NCBI RefSeq assembly: GCF_002305875.1
Contig: NZ_CP022098.1
Location: 5,332,001-5,396,000 of the forward strand
Reading direction: 5' to 3'
Origin: Cystobacter fuscus
GTDB taxonomy: Bacteria; Myxococcota; Myxococcia; Myxococcales; Myxococcaceae
Length of the DNA stretch: 64,000 bases
Notes under the pieces: generated by a model
Database searches by the model: none
What the model was told of the DNA's origin: nothing
Seen by the model: the letters and a program-made list of their open reading frames with translations, nothing else
Position numbers and translations under genes: made by a program
Shown here: positions 33,401 through 37,846 of the stretch, piece by piece
How positions within the stretch are numbered: position 1 is the stretch's first letter
How the letters are laid out: each line of letters starts with the position of its first letter

Positions 33401-33486
33401 TGGCGCAAAAGCTTGGTTATCCACGGGTGGATGGCGTGAACGAAGGGAGTGAGCAGGTCGTGGTGATATTCGGGAAGGCTGAATGA
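21424..33486 (+). CDS. Giant RHS/YD-repeat lipoprotein with C-terminal toxin-like tip
   Basis: 4,020 residues, starting at an ATG that overlaps the PPIase stop. The first 20 residues form a lipoprotein signal (MKRV, hydrophobic run, LAAC, Cys20). Then come a low-complexity linker (about 22-110), two Ig-like domains (112-290), an SbsA-type Ig domain (290-390) and a carboxypeptidase-regulatory-like domain (393-480). Near 1364 lies an EF-hand-type loop (DHDANGDGFIQE). A DUF6531-like RHS entry module lies near 1733-1803, and YD repeats run from about 2253 to 3606. The RHS core end is clear (YSPETGRFLSQDPVG, then NNPLRYTDPDGRC near 3658). The last 360 residues are not RHS; base use becomes visibly richer in A/T and the final 130 residues resemble a separate small domain that I do not recognise. 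RHS proteins encapsulate and deliver such tips. Lipidation is unusual for this class. Confidence 0.88.
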   Translation: MKRVMQGWWALALALALAACGDGTPPGARTTEVASADPAGPRPARKPTTDPRDARPSSTSAGSGAYSTSTASSPPASDRRWAPGEPSRPVAARDGNAAASERPNSGVATQDTLPPVLVLRVPGPGPEVVTHSPYVLRGSVGDDSSQVRVSVQGFEVPVLAGGFLATVPLTAGDNAVVVRAWDEAGNQTQRTHVLRVASLPPQVTILSPLSGSESPGPQATVRVRATSATSAIRKVWVSEREAIQKQPGEYETIYALRLGDNTIEVRAVDEAGLSSSASVRIHYRSASQEPLSVTGVSPSRGATGVEPDSLISVSFNKPVKWESLKDHLIVRTGGERVAGGYSLAPGGQTAMFVAARPLPEQARLTVSVDGVLPAEGPGLAAGFSSDFTVRGALTRVRGSVTDAELQPLAGVEVTLEGRNLSTRTEPNGNWALFVPAGGEVVVRYDGGVGKEGQGFPTVRRRLFIAQGAETVDAPLRLTPTDKASAQWVRVTDNTDLTFAGRQPGLRVSRAGGALSFAGGKTADFVTATWLPSHLLPVPREGHVALGGVWQMGPAGLRLDTPVTLSLPNLTPGLPDGRYALVLAYDPHRHLLARVGFGRVQNKGTTIVTEAPLPLESLEFLAYSPLSQEQHDAVARALGTEGGRMDGGTPTDGGLGWLRRVPHSPGQPWWKLPLSPVLVGEAHAQTRANPFQPGLSALDSLSTNEVPGRIEGTVRSPMDQEIVFSLLLPEPSRLNMTLRWDKPPFTMPVAFKVSHIQRTVDATLDRKVRAQLEVHDPGGVRQMPPTGEDWDVDGDGEALVTTQLTFQAGTTKLKMMGSSPAGLRVLEVLATLEWDSEGPGATLLLERAPGSTEREGEAQSPIRFKDLRVTVTGPAGGGAGVTGERGTYGIVVPVLGGGETGISCTEVPLASKLVERVGEDGTPRYDAVMQQFGVCSEIYSVTPGGSTTGNILVDARFLKGALRFVDRKGAPLETWCGEDTEAPSQPDLSHPGEYLSISPKDIKGTEVHFFREDDLEHPIANYSTAEPDTRRCTASPSSTDAHGEFTRLRLGPTHGTKRYVRERCLEIQARGDAQTQEDKDYFAVNCENNRTNFMSLGAGDRVVVFAINHATGYSGMKTVTVPAINQTKTDPCKEDENQPPLTVEENGRSYELSRCTERQLTIPVGIIDMFPPEIDLRVSRKMEAQGSRKQKLESLIRQGGSATTNDDLVAVSTQWRVRVKPYTPEEGTESTDGGTGGLTPASCDGGPCPNALVDQGDAGLPLEVYCSELPPTASSSARQGCINQDPPLLDVPAGVPPLAGRLIKVTGAALEQPMVKLFPVKSGGRFTQSVQLPEYYRTSSDEDKPLNALPRANYYLHVVGHSFSDHDANGDGFIQESEKNQAPPNFSAEEAPVEGAEAGRIPTHAVGLKNVYRHIEPDGNKLERFDLAREHAFRVIEVADSQIIVLGRDQGEDSDLTSQPSPSATQNDTAYDFLLHLLEPDGELRGGVMPGEYVVRLGGDGFGIDCPFSAQPNDETLVLSGSCGGDFLPEVLASDDLLYFELYLSGNAENILYRFNFEGLASRTDFLSAGHEYTLAQAEAAPELQGGQPAPGREISQAPMANFSLKESEFTEGLLTLTARRPGASDVELKQVPIRLDGLEWKLLAQQDANDLVPLSYDPEPASGVWNFHMPLPSAVAAMQGGTQNTQLSIWVKVEALKPRVLTREYKLGNPLGTFTGVNAAARAQQTVAGVNVADGHLSFTHTDFSVPNGARTIGFSRTYNNQNNLLSPMGLGWSHNYDGWVLEEKYQHRYVVVLGGQAYPFPGCVAADLEGMPERVKCFADTSHNNVLFVNAPLSGLSATNAPSAPARIEMRTAQGQLFLFTQPAQREEKPGRRKWLLNAFGELREDPGDGPVVEIGNRAELSYKEGSDLIDEVNWNPGNTKLKFEYEGIDTENAPTRVRVFARSRGFKWLSRVQLLHKPSANRVLYQVDFEREPNGNLLHALRTQWDWGASSNGTASPKGPFPLWTYSYHSIPSGLVGEERWNASNELYRAWLIHGATPGEMDATSSVQWWAEYTRVSGSSAAGRYEHLKPYELVAKVSMTGQQDQPFSLEYQTPTSRLVTRPDGVATHLSVNPYGSVNQTSLPIPGTSSSTTYQNDDSLTGQVMVHTTTSAMGVQTTVVPKSPAGNFGGLRPEKIQYTGFLAGSGVSPVFGSGTTPEVSFAYDNSVKPGVPTQTTLPTGLGPVSWTTTPDPQGHPQQMSASGVGDTKTLLAGALYDVRGRPEYVDKDEQGRSVTYQYNDEAGLGQLETLTLSLPADQVAASALATLHRMFSYDAYGRLIGIKDVETGAEESWTYDGLGRVVRHIRRGEPDEDWTYEYLEEDRTLTIRESLARYRAQRDPSPPHVRTSVITDGLLTRESYTVGAAPVFSPFFSLPTEPSFSTVSRTYGYVNGRLETTKDERGIPRKYVYDANGRLERVEVGLAGDVEVSYTFDNDGRVTSITNHLQRTTTIGHDELGRAVSWDYGDKDVEGVELDVQGTPMRTWWGESRTLRTEVTRLDAFGRPVETRSKGKPGGVLGTETRDSAGRLTKRVDGVLGLEDEYEYRDVLGRLTLHRRKVKTRSDFPLSDKILVSEETRAYDDMAHTVSIERVIDTGIARSPTRTESETLTLDTAGRVRQVKRMLDGIGLSVDEYRYNERGQVRWHQSEGSAGPITEYWHDPMGNLVQRREPADVAPGEPFKITYLLERDGRPRLTVGPHPGYGEEYEYDDFGELSSKTLHAYEGTPEARWTYALTGQPGEIKETGPEGTETLRRFNARGRLVSERVSGGGGSRLTTFDLDGPWEARRLTQEGSWKATWQTLERDDLGRPLDQVESWSAGGLGYSYQTKTTWTGRNATIAYSWTTGASTPPSSDTQRHRTMEISLDSLGNVVRSKAASLSYTDTAVYDASGLLSIQQPAGRPATLFTYDQGLLRETDYAGELTKYVYDLSGRLTRRTDPDDRTQAYEYYPRGVVKTETYGRLAGSEWMPGVQHTAYDYDPASGFLEYVRPGAGTADEARWRYQYGARGELRFVSADAPLESVFEYTYDALTRLKSVIFHGDSVMPRQEFSYDFANRLSERKRVGRDASTASWLTTYVDGAARTLPFPANSGTDSVNEMVHLLDGRGRVARTTYAGTTRGRAVQDLFQVDYEYNGADQPLRIVELRANDVRVNNVFEYDSRGLMTSLARDSDVLRYEYTASGQRASVYRGTSSTPSLGYTYDEFDRLSGLIPASTARQPTMVRWEPGGTRLQTVGDDVVMQERCYDNAGRLSVVMNAAGGSTTGGVPNCGSPFNNALMSYLYTYDGRGNRLTEESRGSKIVSPGLTRYGYDGADRLTGVHYPDGSAVFYSLNSEGTRLGEKKVASYGVGGPLDADAYWRFSDSDPNLISNRVYKYDTYGGIEAIRDAVSNTDLLTFKTDRFGQVQYQINPSTDTSDIYEWDPAGRLARVTRSTLVMSPLPSSTDEVYRYTYDYAGLRRQATSNNSENPGGYWLYAGEELVAETEYRSSPRLPGTGTYIWGMYERVGDLVTAYRDDRILTDGLGSAVGRMNATTATAYQYDAWGAYTKDSPTPAGGKSGLGYTGHLWDKGANLVYAQQRWYSPETGRFLSQDPVGAEAYLETPMGMQPWLYANNNPLRYTDPDGRCVNFFSNDVVSSANCVESAKTFGGYAVGVGKVVGSLGILTYNVSYNVTGGITYAVFGGEQYRDQYDATRSGVALIDAIAQNPSQIPGIFVKGFVAGLDQMNEALERGDSYSAGEGVGDFVAQTVMLLQSGSSMRLQAKRIPAFTAIGTNQMLKSGGIAITVTGPKLPPLVLAATNALNESEGNNQREKTDGKAPERSNAEQAPAPQQTNVPLVARVDVSSQFRVTREKKGGVSLVYGDPEFHGIEAAVDRDGVFGFNIRSSSNKDVHKASGVDMLLGAMVRLKSEGVVIKKIRGFWITKSDSVNAAEYWENRYAHRLGEKQSALETWTGRMAQKLGYPRVDGVNEGSEQVVVIFGKAE

Positions 33487-33761
33487 TGTTTGAGCCTATC
33501 TTGAAAGGCGCGAGTCCTTCGAGTGTTTTCAAGGCCCTTTTGGAGTCGAATCCCGGCGTTGGAAAGTCATGGATTGCGAGCCAGTTCATGGATTTTTTCT
33601 ATGAGGTTGACGGTGTGGCAAGGCAAGTAATATGGCATTGGCGGCAGCCTGGCGGGAGGGGCGAGTTTAGCGATGAGTATGTGGATGCGTACCTGAGGCG
33701 GTTGCTTCGCCAAGCGGGGTACGCAATACCAGGTGATGACGAAAAGACCGAGCCATCGTAG
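33483..33761 (+). CDS. Small protein overlapping the RHS stop; candidate immunity protein
   Basis: 92 residues, ATG at 33483 overlapping the RHS TGA by 4 nt (ATGA); a second ATG follows directly. No domain was recognised. The protein is soluble-looking, with aromatic and acidic residues (FFYEVDG, WHWRQPGG, YVDAYLRRLL). Position is the main clue: immunity genes of RHS and CDI toxins usually sit immediately downstream of the toxin tip, and translational coupling fits that. Base composition is less GC-rich than in the RHS core, matching the RHS tail. Its TAG stop touches the start of the IS630 remnant, so the insertion may have trimmed the original 3' end. Immunity function is inferred only from context. 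Confidence 0.6.
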   Translation: MMFEPILKGASPSSVFKALLESNPGVGKSWIASQFMDFFYEVDGVARQVIWHWRQPGGRGEFSDEYVDAYLRRLLRQAGYAIPGDDEKTEPS

Positions 33762-34432
33762 GCGCATCGCGTCATGGCCGTATCCTCGGCGGTCTGGCGG
33801 GCACTGCGACGCCAGGGACTGGGGCTCAAAAAAAGTCGCTCGTAGCTTCGGAGCAGCGCTCCCCTCGGATTCAGGCACTGCGGCGTGTCTTCCTCCTGCT
33901 GATGCTCCTGCTCGACCCGCGACGGTTCGTCTTCCTCGACGAAACCGGCTGTCACACGAGCATGACGCGCACTCGCGGACGTGCTCCCCGAGGCGAGCGC
34001 GTGGTGGGGTATGTCCCCAGGAATCGCGGCGTCGTCACCACCGTACTGGGCGCGCTGGCTCTGGACGGCATTCGGGCGCTGATGACTATCGAAGGAGCCA
34101 CGACGGCCGGTGTCTTCGAGGCCTTTGTCGAGCACATGCTCGTCCCCAAACTCAATCCGGGCGACATTGTGGTCATGGGCAATGTGGGGGCGCACAAGCC
34201 CGCGCACATCCTGGAGTGTATTCGCGCCGCCGGTGCCCATGTTCTTTTCCTTCCACCCTACTCGCCGGACCTCAATCCCATTGAACTGCTCTGGAACAAG
34301 CTCAAGGAGCTGCTCAAGAGCATGGGCGCGCGTACCCTACAGACTCTCGATGACGCCATTGCCAGGGCCATGGACCTCATCACTCATGACGACATCGTCG
34401 GCTGGTTTCGGTATTGCGGATATAATATATAG
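33762..34432 (+). pseudogene. IS630-family transposase remnant, 5'-truncated and frameshifted, catalytic Asp lost
   Basis: Frame one (from 33762; ATG at 33774) gives the end of the helix-turn-helix part (SSAVWRALRRQGLGLKK) and stops at 33843. A run of seven A at 33828-33834 allows a -1 slip into the second frame, which continues as KSLVASEQRSPRIQALRR and then the DDE_3 domain: FLDETG, YVPRNRGVVTTVLGAL, SPDLNPIELLWNKLKE. This layout is known for IS630 elements, some of which use programmed frameshifting. The second catalytic position, normally VVMDN, reads VVMGN (GGC at 34178-34180), a one-base change that should kill activity. About 100 N-terminal residues are missing, and no terminal inverted repeats were found. 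The copy is therefore a dead fragment lodged directly behind the candidate immunity gene. Confidence 0.85.
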
Positions 34433-34462
34433 GAACATTCAGTAGTCTCCACGGGAATTGAA

Positions 34463-34795
34463 ATGGATATTGTCAATATTGCTGAGTTTCTCTTCTCAAG
34501 AAGAGCGCATTCCGTTCCGCTTGAAGGGCTTGCGGAGATTTTTGATGAGTTGAGTTGGGCGCTTGATGATGAGTGTATGATGCAAATCGCCGAGGCTAGG
34601 TTGCGATGGCTCGAAGGAGATGATCCAGAAAAGGCGCATGTTGCCTTGTTGATGCGGGACTCTTTCCCATGTGATACACGTGAACGACTTGTTGAGGTTC
34701 TCGGGCGGATCAAGGCCAGGTGGCCGAAGTTGGCGAGAGATTGTGATGCTGTGATTAAGTCATGGGATGAAAACTATCCTCAAGGAGTGGTGTGA
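34463..34795 (+). CDS. Hypothetical 110-residue protein; possible orphan immunity protein
   Basis: The ATG at 34463 is preceded by GGGA 7 nt upstream. The product looks all-helical and acidic at the start (LAEIFDELSWALDDECMMQIAEARLRWLEGDDPEKAHVALLMRDSF), with a Trp-rich end. No family was recognised. The gene is clearly richer in A/T than the chromosomal genes on either side and lies between two insertion-sequence remnants downstream of an RHS gene. Immunity genes left behind after replacement of the toxin tip are common in such places, so an orphan immunity role is a fair guess. It could also be a cargo ORF of no known role. Confidence 0.55.
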   Translation: MDIVNIAEFLFSRRAHSVPLEGLAEIFDELSWALDDECMMQIAEARLRWLEGDDPEKAHVALLMRDSFPCDTRERLVEVLGRIKARWPKLARDCDAVIKSWDENYPQGVV

Positions 34796-34951
34796 GCGCT
34801 CGCTGGGCTGACGTGTGACTGGTACGTGAGCATGACGGGTGCGGTAGTAGTCAAGCGTCCTTACCGAAGGTCACGGTCGACTGTGGCCTTTCTGATGAAC
34901 CCAAGAGGATTCCTATGTGGTTGATTCTTGCGTAAGGAAGGGAGCCGCAGC

Positions 34952-35553
34952 CTAATTGACGACGACGTTCTTGCCCTTGGTTCGCGCGCGGTACGGCCCA
35001 CACGCCTGTCGTCTCCGCGCTGATTGAGGAAGGTTCGCACGAACAGCCGGCGTGAGAAGCTCAGCACCGCCACCAGCAGGAACACCTTCACCAGCTGCCC
35101 GCCCAGCCGCACTTTCTTCTCTCCGAAGTCCACCTGCATCTGCTGCCCCGGCTTTGTCTCGAAGCGCACCGTGGCCACCTGCGCCGCGTGCACCTGCCGT
35201 CGCCTCTGCTCCACCGCTCGCTGCACGGTGCGCACGCTGGCCTCCACGCCCTCTTGGGCCAGCAGCGTCTTGACGACGACGGCGTTGCCCTCCGCCGCTC
35301 CATTCCACAACTCTACCGCGCGCTGCTGCTCGGCCCCCCGTGAGCCGCCGTGCCTTGGGCCGCACCTGCTTGTCAGCCGCACGGCCCGCACGCAGGTAGC
35401 GCCGCACCGTGTTGCGCGCCACGCCCACCCCACGTGCATCCGCTTGGGGCCTCAGCCCGCCTCCGCCAACACGCGGATGCGTCGCACCACTTCCTGCTCC
35501 ACCATCGGCACCTCCGCCGCGCGGGGTGCCACAACTGTTGCCGTTTCTCCCAT
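34952..35553 (-). pseudogene. IS21-family istA transposase remnant with several frameshifts
   Basis: On the minus strand an ATG at 35553 with a strong AAGGAGGT site begins a short frame (VVRRIRVLAEAG) that stops soon after. The helix-turn-helix continues in a second frame (GVARNTVRRYLRAGRAADKQVRPKARRL), and the region leading to the catalytic core lies in a third (VRTVQRAVEQRRRQ, KPGQQMQVDFGE, VKVFLLVAVLSFSRRLFVR). VDFGE is the first catalytic block of the IstA integrase core; the rest of the core and istB are absent. The remnant is therefore disabled by at least two frameshifts and a 3' truncation. The last codons before 34952 (KGKNVVVN) do not look like IstA. Confidence 0.8.
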
Positions 35554-35586
35554 CGACCTGACCTCCTTGGTCTGGAGGCCCCGGGA

Positions 35587-35636
35587 GGGGGTCAGTTTTA
35601 GTGTCGCCAGGGGGTCAATTTTGCTGTCGCTCTACA
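35587..35636 (-). repeat. IS21-type terminal repeats (left end of element)
   Basis: Read on the minus strand, the element begins TGTAGAGCGACAGC at 35636 and carries two near-identical units of the form CGACA(G)..AAA(A/C)TGACCCCC, one at 35611-35630 and one at 35587-35607. Repeated transposase-binding units at the ends are typical of IS21. They lie about 35 nt upstream of the istA start, as expected for an element end. No matching right end was found. Confidence 0.6.
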
Positions 35637-35851
35637 CCCCCACCCCCTCCGTACTCCGCCCGGTCGAAGCTTTGCGATGAATCCGCTATGTAGCAGGTCA
35701 TAATAGAAGAACCGCTGGCCCTGGTGTCCTGTATGATTATGTCGTTGCCAGGCTATGTGTCGGTGTGGGCGGATGCCGAGGTGGACAGAATGAGTGGGCC
35801 GATGGGGTTTGTTCTTGCTATTATGTTTCTTGTCGGAGATAGAAGCTTTTC

Positions 35852-36478
35852 ATGCGTCGGCTGCGCTTCCCCATTGCCATGCCATATATCAGGCCCGGAG
35901 ATTGCCTCGTATGGTTCCAGGCCACCCGTGAAGTGCTTCTCCCGTTGGGTGCGCCTGGCTATGTAGAGGATGATCCGTCTCGTACCGCAGGTGGGCGAGA
36001 GTTCTTCTGGGCCTTCGAAACGGAGAGTGGTTTAAGATTCCAAGTGACTTGGGATGAGCCTGGAACGTTCGCCCTTGTCCAGGCTGACCCTCCAGATGCA
36101 CAGCAGACTATCGTGGCCCTACGGAGTCTGGGGGTGGAGGCGACTTTCGAGGTGCAGCCCATACCTGAGGGGCTTCCGTTGCCGCGATTTCACGCGCGCG
36201 GAGCCGTTTGGCTCTTTACGGGCCAGGGTGCGGCGCGGCCAACTGCTGTCTTTTCACGGAAGCAAGTGGCAGATGCTTGGCTCGCCAAGACGAAGTTCTC
36301 GGGCACGCTTGTAGCATACCCTCTCGATACATCCCTATACGAAATGGAGAGTCATTTGGCGAGAAGGGCGCTGCCGCCTGCGCACTCGGTCGCTGCCCAG
36401 AGCTATGCTGAGCCGGCGGGGGAGAGCTACGAGTACGTTGAGGGGACGCAGTTGCCGAGCATTGATGCTGACGTTTGA
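35852..36478 (+). CDS. Hypothetical 208-residue protein with a DUF7710-like C-terminal domain
   Basis: The ATG at 35852 has CGGAGA 10 nt upstream; the later ATG at 35879 lacks such a site. The N-terminal half (GREFFWAFETESGLRFQVTWDEPG) looks like a small alpha/beta domain. The C-terminal half (GAVWLFTGQGAARPTAVFSRKQVADAWLAKTKFSGTLVAYPLDTSLYE) resembles, from memory, the DUF7710 pattern VW.F.G....P..VF....A..WI....L.G.L..YP...S.Y. No enzymatic function is known to me for it. It lies alone between the IS21 end and the convergent terC-like gene, downstream of the RHS locus, so it may be another accessory or immunity gene. Family call is tentative. Confidence 0.6.
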   Translation: MRRLRFPIAMPYIRPGDCLVWFQATREVLLPLGAPGYVEDDPSRTAGGREFFWAFETESGLRFQVTWDEPGTFALVQADPPDAQQTIVALRSLGVEATFEVQPIPEGLPLPRFHARGAVWLFTGQGAARPTAVFSRKQVADAWLAKTKFSGTLVAYPLDTSLYEMESHLARRALPPAHSVAAQSYAEPAGESYEYVEGTQLPSIDADV

Positions 36479-36560
36479 TAGAGATTCTTCCCGAGGGGCT
36501 GATTCGCGCGGCGTGTTCAATGCTTTCGACAATCTGCGCCGACCTCAACTGCTCTCGGCG

Positions 36561-37523
36561 TTAGTTGACAGCGATGTTCTTGTTCTGGGCCGCGCGCTCC
36601 TGCTTCCTCGACTTGAGCAGCGAGGCCACGATGGACACGCCCAGCAGCAGGGCGATGACTCCCAGGGACACCGGCGAGGGAATCTTCACCACGTCCACCA
36701 GCGCCATCTTCGCGCCCACGAACACCAGCACCCCGGACAGGCCCACCTTCAGGTAGGTGAACTTCTCCACCGCCCCCGCCAGCACGAAGAACAGCGAGCG
36801 CAGGCCCAGGATGGCGAAGATGTTCGAGGTGAACACCAGGAACGGATCCGTCGTCACCGCGAAGATGGCCGGAATCGAGTCCAGCGCGAACAGCACGTCC
36901 GTCAGCTCCACCAATATCAACGTCATGAACAGCGGCGTGGCCAGCCTCCGGCCGTTCTGCACCGTGAAGAAGCGGTCCCCGTCCAGCTCCTTCGACGAGG
37001 GGATGATCCGCCGCGCCAGCTTCATGGCCGCGCCGCTCTCCGGGTGCTCCTCGTGGTTGCGCTGCACGAAGAGCTTCACCCCCGTGAAGATGAGGAACGC
37101 GCCGAAGACGTAGATGAGCCAGTGGAAGCGCTCGAGCATCGCCACGCCCGCGAAGATCATCACCGCGCGCAGCACCAGCGCGCTCAGGATGCCCCAGAAC
37201 AACACCCGGTGCTGGTACAACACCGGAATCTTCAGCGCCGAGAAGATGACGACGAAGACGAAGATGTTGTCGATGGAGAGCGACTTCTCGATGAGGTAGC
37301 CGGACAGGAAGTTGAGCGCCGGCTCGGAGCCGAACTTCCACCAGATGCCCAGGTTGAACAGCAGCGCCAGGGAGATCCACACCCCGCTCCACGTCAGCGC
37401 CTCCTTGAACTTCACCTCATGCGTCTTGCGGTGGAAGACCCCCAGGTCCAGCGCGAGCATCGCCAGCACGAACAGGATGAATCCGCCCCAGAGGACGGGG
37501 CTGCCTACGCTGTGCGCTTCCAT
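36561..37523 (-). CDS. TerC-family integral membrane protein
   Basis: 320 residues with about nine hydrophobic segments. The family hallmarks are SIDNIFVFVVIF in the first half and VELTDVLFALDSIPAIFAVT in the second, which carry the conserved membrane Asp residues. The length fits the Alx/TerC group (about 320). Members have been linked to tellurium resistance and, for Alx and related proteins, to manganese export and metalation of secreted proteins. The substrate here cannot be read from sequence. The ATG at 37523 has AAGGA 9 nt upstream. The gene stands alone, facing the accessory patch; no yybP-ykoY riboswitch, common ahead of such genes, was evident. Confidence 0.9.
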   Translation of the reverse strand: MEAHSVGSPVLWGGFILFVLAMLALDLGVFHRKTHEVKFKEALTWSGVWISLALLFNLGIWWKFGSEPALNFLSGYLIEKSLSIDNIFVFVVIFSALKIPVLYQHRVLFWGILSALVLRAVMIFAGVAMLERFHWLIYVFGAFLIFTGVKLFVQRNHEEHPESGAAMKLARRIIPSSKELDGDRFFTVQNGRRLATPLFMTLILVELTDVLFALDSIPAIFAVTTDPFLVFTSNIFAILGLRSLFFVLAGAVEKFTYLKVGLSGVLVFVGAKMALVDVVKIPSPVSLGVIALLLGVSIVASLLKSRKQERAAQNKNIAVN

Positions 37524-37846
37524 GGAGTCGTATCCTTCGGATGGAAAGGGGGATCGCCGTACCGCGCGCTTCCCCCTGAATTAAGAGGCCTCCGAAAGTT
37601 CGGCAAATAGGAAATCAGGGTAGAACCCTTCGGAAAAACCGAAGAATGGCGGACCCATCGGCTCGCCATCCGGGGCGGGTTCCGAGCCGTGTGACACCCG
37701 GCCTCAACGAGTGCACGGATGAGGCCTTGCCTGGGAATCTCCATTCCCACTCGCGCCTCGAGCCCATCCACTAGTGGGCTTTGTGTCCGGTACGGCGCTT
37801 GCTCCTGCGTCTCCGGGCCGAGGAGTCGGCGTGGAGGTGGATGAGG
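37524..37846. other. Divergent intergenic region between terC-like and propeller lipoprotein genes
   Basis: This 323-nt stretch must hold promoters for both divergent genes. It contains a short perfect hairpin at 37628-37644 (CTTCGG, five A, CCGAAG) and an inverted GGGGGA/TCCCCC pair close to the terC-like start. I saw no clear operator, RNA gene or riboswitch. A 42-codon open frame from 37646 lacks a ribosome site. Confidence 0.4.

Noticed and set aside
35724-35966. 80-codon open frame before the 208-residue gene
   Set aside because: No ribosome site, runs out of frame into the better supported gene; product not protein-like after the first 45 residues.
37524-37700. A yybP-ykoY manganese riboswitch ahead of the terC-like gene
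   Set aside because: Looked for because such genes often carry one. The conserved GGGGAGUA-type core and paired elements are not seen.
37646-37774. 42-codon open frame upstream of the propeller lipoprotein
   Set aside because: No ribosome site and unremarkable composition; probably chance.
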